The notes under the pieces are model-generated. The model was given only the letters and a program-made list of their open reading frames with translations. It was not told the DNA's origin and ran no database searches. Positions 4,348-6,774 of a DNA stretch of 6,774 nt are shown piece by piece. The DNA is taken from NCBI GenBank assembly GCA_013316495.1, contig WSMP01000085.1:1-6774 (forward strand), given 5' to 3'. Each line of letters begins with the position of its first letter. Positions within the stretch are counted from its first letter, which is position 1. Both the position numbers and the translations under genes were made by a program. Source of the DNA: Angelakisella sp. (GTDB taxonomy: Bacteria > Bacillota > Clostridia > Oscillospirales > Ruminococcaceae).

Positions 4348-6774
4348 GATTTTGTTGCAGACTTCCTGGTAGAGACGCAGCAGACCGGGGTGATGCTTTT
4401 TGATATATTCCACATCCCCGTTCTTCCCCGCCTGCTCCAAAGCCTTGGCGTGCTCGGACAGCTGCTCCGCGCCGATGGTCAGGGAGGTGCTCTTCAGGGC
4501 GTGGACCTTGGTGGCATAGTCCTTCCAGTTGGCAGCCTCGTACAGGGCGGTGATTTCCTCCATTTTTTCCTTCCCCTGGGCGTAGAAAATCTGGAGCATC
4601 TCCAGGTAGAAGTCCTCTTCGCCGCAGCAGTAATCCAGCCCTTTGTCTACGTTTATCCCCGCCTGTACCAGCTGGGCGTAGGGGAGGGCCGTGCTTCCCG
4701 CTGGCGCCTCTGTTTCCTCCGGGGCAGAGGATTCCACCTTTTCTTCCGGCGGCTCCTTCTCCTGGAGGGAGCCAGCTGGAACCGCCTCTTCCTCCGGGAA
4801 TTCCTTTTCCGACGGTCCCCCTATGTACCGGATGCAGTGGGGCGGCAGGATTTTGTGCAGAACCCGCTCCAGCACGGTCCGCTCGATGGGCTTGGGGATA
4901 AACTCGGTGAACCCCTCGCTGCGGAACATCTCGCGGGCTCCGCTGATGGTGTTGGCTGTCAGGGCAATCACCGGCAGGTCCTGATAAACCCCTCCCCGCA
5001 TCTCCCGGATGCGCCGCAGGGTCTCCACCCCATCGAAGCCAGGCATCATGTGGTCCAGGAAGATGATGTCGTAGCGGTTGCTGACACACAGCTCCAGCGC
5101 CTCTTTGCCGCTAAGACAGATATCCACCTGAATACCGTAGCTGCCAAGGACACCCTTTGCAACCACCAGATTCATTTCCTCATCATCTACCACCAGCACT
5201 CGGACCCCTTCGCAGGTGAAGGGCCGATCCCCTACCGCCTGGGCCTCCTTGAAACCGTTCTCCTCCACCTCGCCGTTAAAGAGATTCACCACCGAAATGG
5301 CGGAGAAGGGCTTGCGGATCACCAACAGACGGCTGTTGCGGTCCAGCACGTAGTCCTTCTCCGCAATAATCACCACCCGGAGCTTGTTGGTCAGCTCCTC
5401 GTAGTAGCAGCGGTTCTCCTCGTACTCCGCCTGGGCAATGACTATATGGGTCAGGGGATGGCTGCGCTGCAATTTCAGCAGTCCTTCAAAGTTGTGGGCC
5501 TGGTACCCTTCAATACCCAGCCCCTCCACCAGGTGGACAATCAGCTTATCGTAGAAGCGCCGCACCTCATCGCTGTTGTATTTTTCCGGCCGGAAGTAAC
5601 AGGCAACGCAAAGCTCATCGGCGTGGGCCAGGGAGAGGCTGGGGGAATCGTCCGCCACCCCCTGGGGGATGGAGATATGGGCCTGCAGCCCCTGCTGGCC
5701 CAAACTTTCAAAGTGGATAAAGCCGCCCATAGCGTGGAGTAGTCCCCGAACGATGGGAATTCCCAGCCCCAGGCCCCCGGCAAAGCGGCTGCTGCCGCTG
5801 TCCGCCTGGTAAAAGTCATCGTACATCTGGGTCAGCTGGGCGGCGGTCATGCCAATACCGGTATCTATGATATCGATGAGCAGGTTGACCCCATAGATTT
5901 CCTGACGGTAGCCGATGCTGACGCTGATGCCGCCTTCCTCTGTAAATTTGATGGAATTTTCCAGCAGGGCCTTCATTACGTGGGTGATTTTCTCCGCATC
6001 CCCCACCAGCACTGCCGGCACATCAGGGTCGATATCAAACACCAGCTCCAGCTGGTGTTTCGCGCTCTGTATTGCGGTGGTGGTCACCACATCCATCAGC
6101 ACCGAGGTAATCATATACTCCTCTTGGGCCGGCGTAAGGGATCCCTCTGCGATCTCGGTATAATCCAGGATATTACTGATGTGGTTGGAGAGCCGCTTCC
6201 CCGCCAGCTGGATAGACTTGATATCCTCCCGAATCTCTGGGGGGATATCCTTTTCCAAGATAATCTCACTAATACCCATTACCATATTGATGGGGGTACG
6301 GAATTCGTGGGAAACATTGGAGAGGAGCACCACATTCTCCCGCCCCGACGTTTCCAGCTGCTCCAACACACGGGTATACCGCTGCTGTTCCGCCAGCCTG
6401 CGGTCGACACGGTATCTTGCAACACCCACACTGCCAAAGACCACCACACCGCCCAGCACCAGGCGCATCACCTCCTGGGCCTGCATATCGGGGACAACGG
6501 TGTGCAGGATGAGGCAGTGGTAGAGGAGCACGGTGACATACAAAGCGGCCGTTATATACAACAGCCGCTTCCGGTCCAGCATGGAAAAAACAAAGACGAT
6601 GATGCAGGCCACCGCCGGGACATCGAACAGGCTGGCGCTGTGCGCCCCAAAGAACAGGAACTCCACCAGCATCAGTCCGGTGCTAAGGTTCTCATACAGC
6701 TTGGCCTGGTCGCTCCTGCTGATATGAAGAACCCAGACCCCTACACAGCCGGCCGCCACCAGGGGGACCATCCA
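4336..6774 (-). CDS. Hybrid histidine kinase with degenerate receiver, receiver and HPt domains (5' end cut by window)
   Basis: The 811 residues from the first visible Met are membrane-bound kinase plus relay modules. The frame is still open at the window edge, and this Met lies just before a membrane helix, so the true N-terminus is probably outside. Numbering from that Met, helices lie near 1-16, 32-47, 51-64, 70-90 and 102-118, with little outside the membrane. Then come a helical linker, HisKA with SHEFRTP (His155), HATPase with Asn272, DTGIG (303-307) and GGLGLG (332-337), and a receiver-like region (about 386-500) that has Gln447 where the phospho-Asp should be but keeps Lys487. The intact receiver (523-643) has Asp529/530, Asp573, Thr605 and Lys627. 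A Glu/Pro-rich tether (653-695) leads to an HPt domain with HALKS (His757). A BarA/ArcB-like relay protein is therefore expected. No DNA-binding output is present. The next gene, 39 bp on, is the kinase-DegV fusion, a likely phosphotransfer partner. Confidence 0.93.
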   Translation of the reverse strand, partial: WMVPLVAAGCVGVWVLHISRSDQAKLYENLSTGLMLVEFLFFGAHSASLFDVPAVACIIVFVFSMLDRKRLLYITAALYVTVLLYHCLILHTVVPDMQAQEVMRLVLGGVVVFGSVGVARYRVDRRLAEQQRYTRVLEQLETSGRENVVLLSNVSHEFRTPINMVMGISEIILEKDIPPEIREDIKSIQLAGKRLSNHISNILDYTEIAEGSLTPAQEEYMITSVLMDVVTTTAIQSAKHQLELVFDIDPDVPAVLVGDAEKITHVMKALLENSIKFTEEGGISVSIGYRQEIYGVNLLIDIIDTGIGMTAAQLTQMYDDFYQADSGSSRFAGGLGLGIPIVRGLLHAMGGFIHFESLGQQGLQAHISIPQGVADDSPSLSLAHADELCVACYFRPEKYNSDEVRRFYDKLIVHLVEGLGIEGYQAHNFEGLLKLQRSHPLTHIVIAQAEYEENRCYYEELTNKLRVVIIAEKDYVLDRNSRLLVIRKPFSAISVVNLFNGEVEENGFKEAQAVGDRPFTCEGVRVLVVDDEEMNLVVAKGVLGSYGIQVDICLSGKEALELCVSNRYDIIFLDHMMPGFDGVETLRRIREMRGGVYQDLPVIALTANTISGAREMFRSEGFTEFIPKPIERTVLERVLHKILPPHCIRYIGGPSEKEFPEEEAVPAGSLQEKEPPEEKVESSAPEETEAPAGSTALPYAQLVQAGINVDKGLDYCCGEEDFYLEMLQIFYAQGKEKMEEITALYEAANWKDYATKVHALKSTSLTIGAEQLSEHAKALEQAGKNGDVEYIKKHHPGLLRLYQEVCNKIAGL

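Noticed and set aside
4580..4820. The Glu/Pro-rich stretch before the HPt domain as a frameshift or foreign insertion
   Set aside because: The frame is continuous, and acidic, proline-rich linkers before HPt domains are common flexible tethers. The sequence on both sides is in frame and well formed.
4261..5742. A 493-codon open frame on the plus strand opposite the upstream kinase
   Set aside because: Antisense shadow of the HPt, receiver and pseudo-receiver coding region. No family motif, and its start lies inside the 5' end of the downstream kinase gene.

Overview
The window is a G+C-rich (by eye somewhat above 55%), densely coded stretch in which every real gene lies on the minus strand. 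RecX with an azlC/azlD pair, multi-domain hybrid kinases and a DegV-type domain point to a Firmicute. High G+C, strong purine-rich Shine-Dalgarno sites and the style of the kinases suggest a gut clostridium of the Oscillospiraceae/Ruminococcaceae type (Flavonifractor/Lawsonibacter/Oscillibacter-like). That placement is inference; there is no rRNA or other marker gene here.

Reading in the direction of transcription (high to low coordinates), the right two thirds (6774 to 1603) hold two large membrane-bound hybrid histidine kinases, 39 bp apart and probably co-transcribed. The upstream one runs off the window edge. Its layout is membrane domain, HisKA, HATPase, degenerate receiver, intact receiver, HPt. 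The downstream one has six predicted membrane helices, HisKA, HATPase and an intact receiver, and then in the same frame a complete DegV/FakB-type (fatty-acid-binding EDD) domain of about 280 residues. A textbook intrinsic terminator follows. This sensor-kinase-receiver-DegV protein is the outstanding item. It joins phosphorelay signalling to a lipid-binding fold, and neither kinase gene encodes a DNA-binding output. Together the pair has the parts for a His-Asp-His-Asp relay: the HPt domain exists only in the upstream kinase, and the DegV domain sits behind the receiver of the downstream kinase.

The left third (1423 to 1) is a separate transcription unit with its own extended -10 promoter. 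It contains recX (modulator of RecA), azlC overlapping the end of recX by 14 bp, and the first codons of a probable azlD cut by the window edge. AzlC and AzlD would form a branched-chain amino-acid exporter. The recX-azlC overlap suggests translational coupling of two functionally unrelated genes. No RNA genes, mobile elements or CRISPR arrays were seen, and there is no gene-free stretch over 300 bases.
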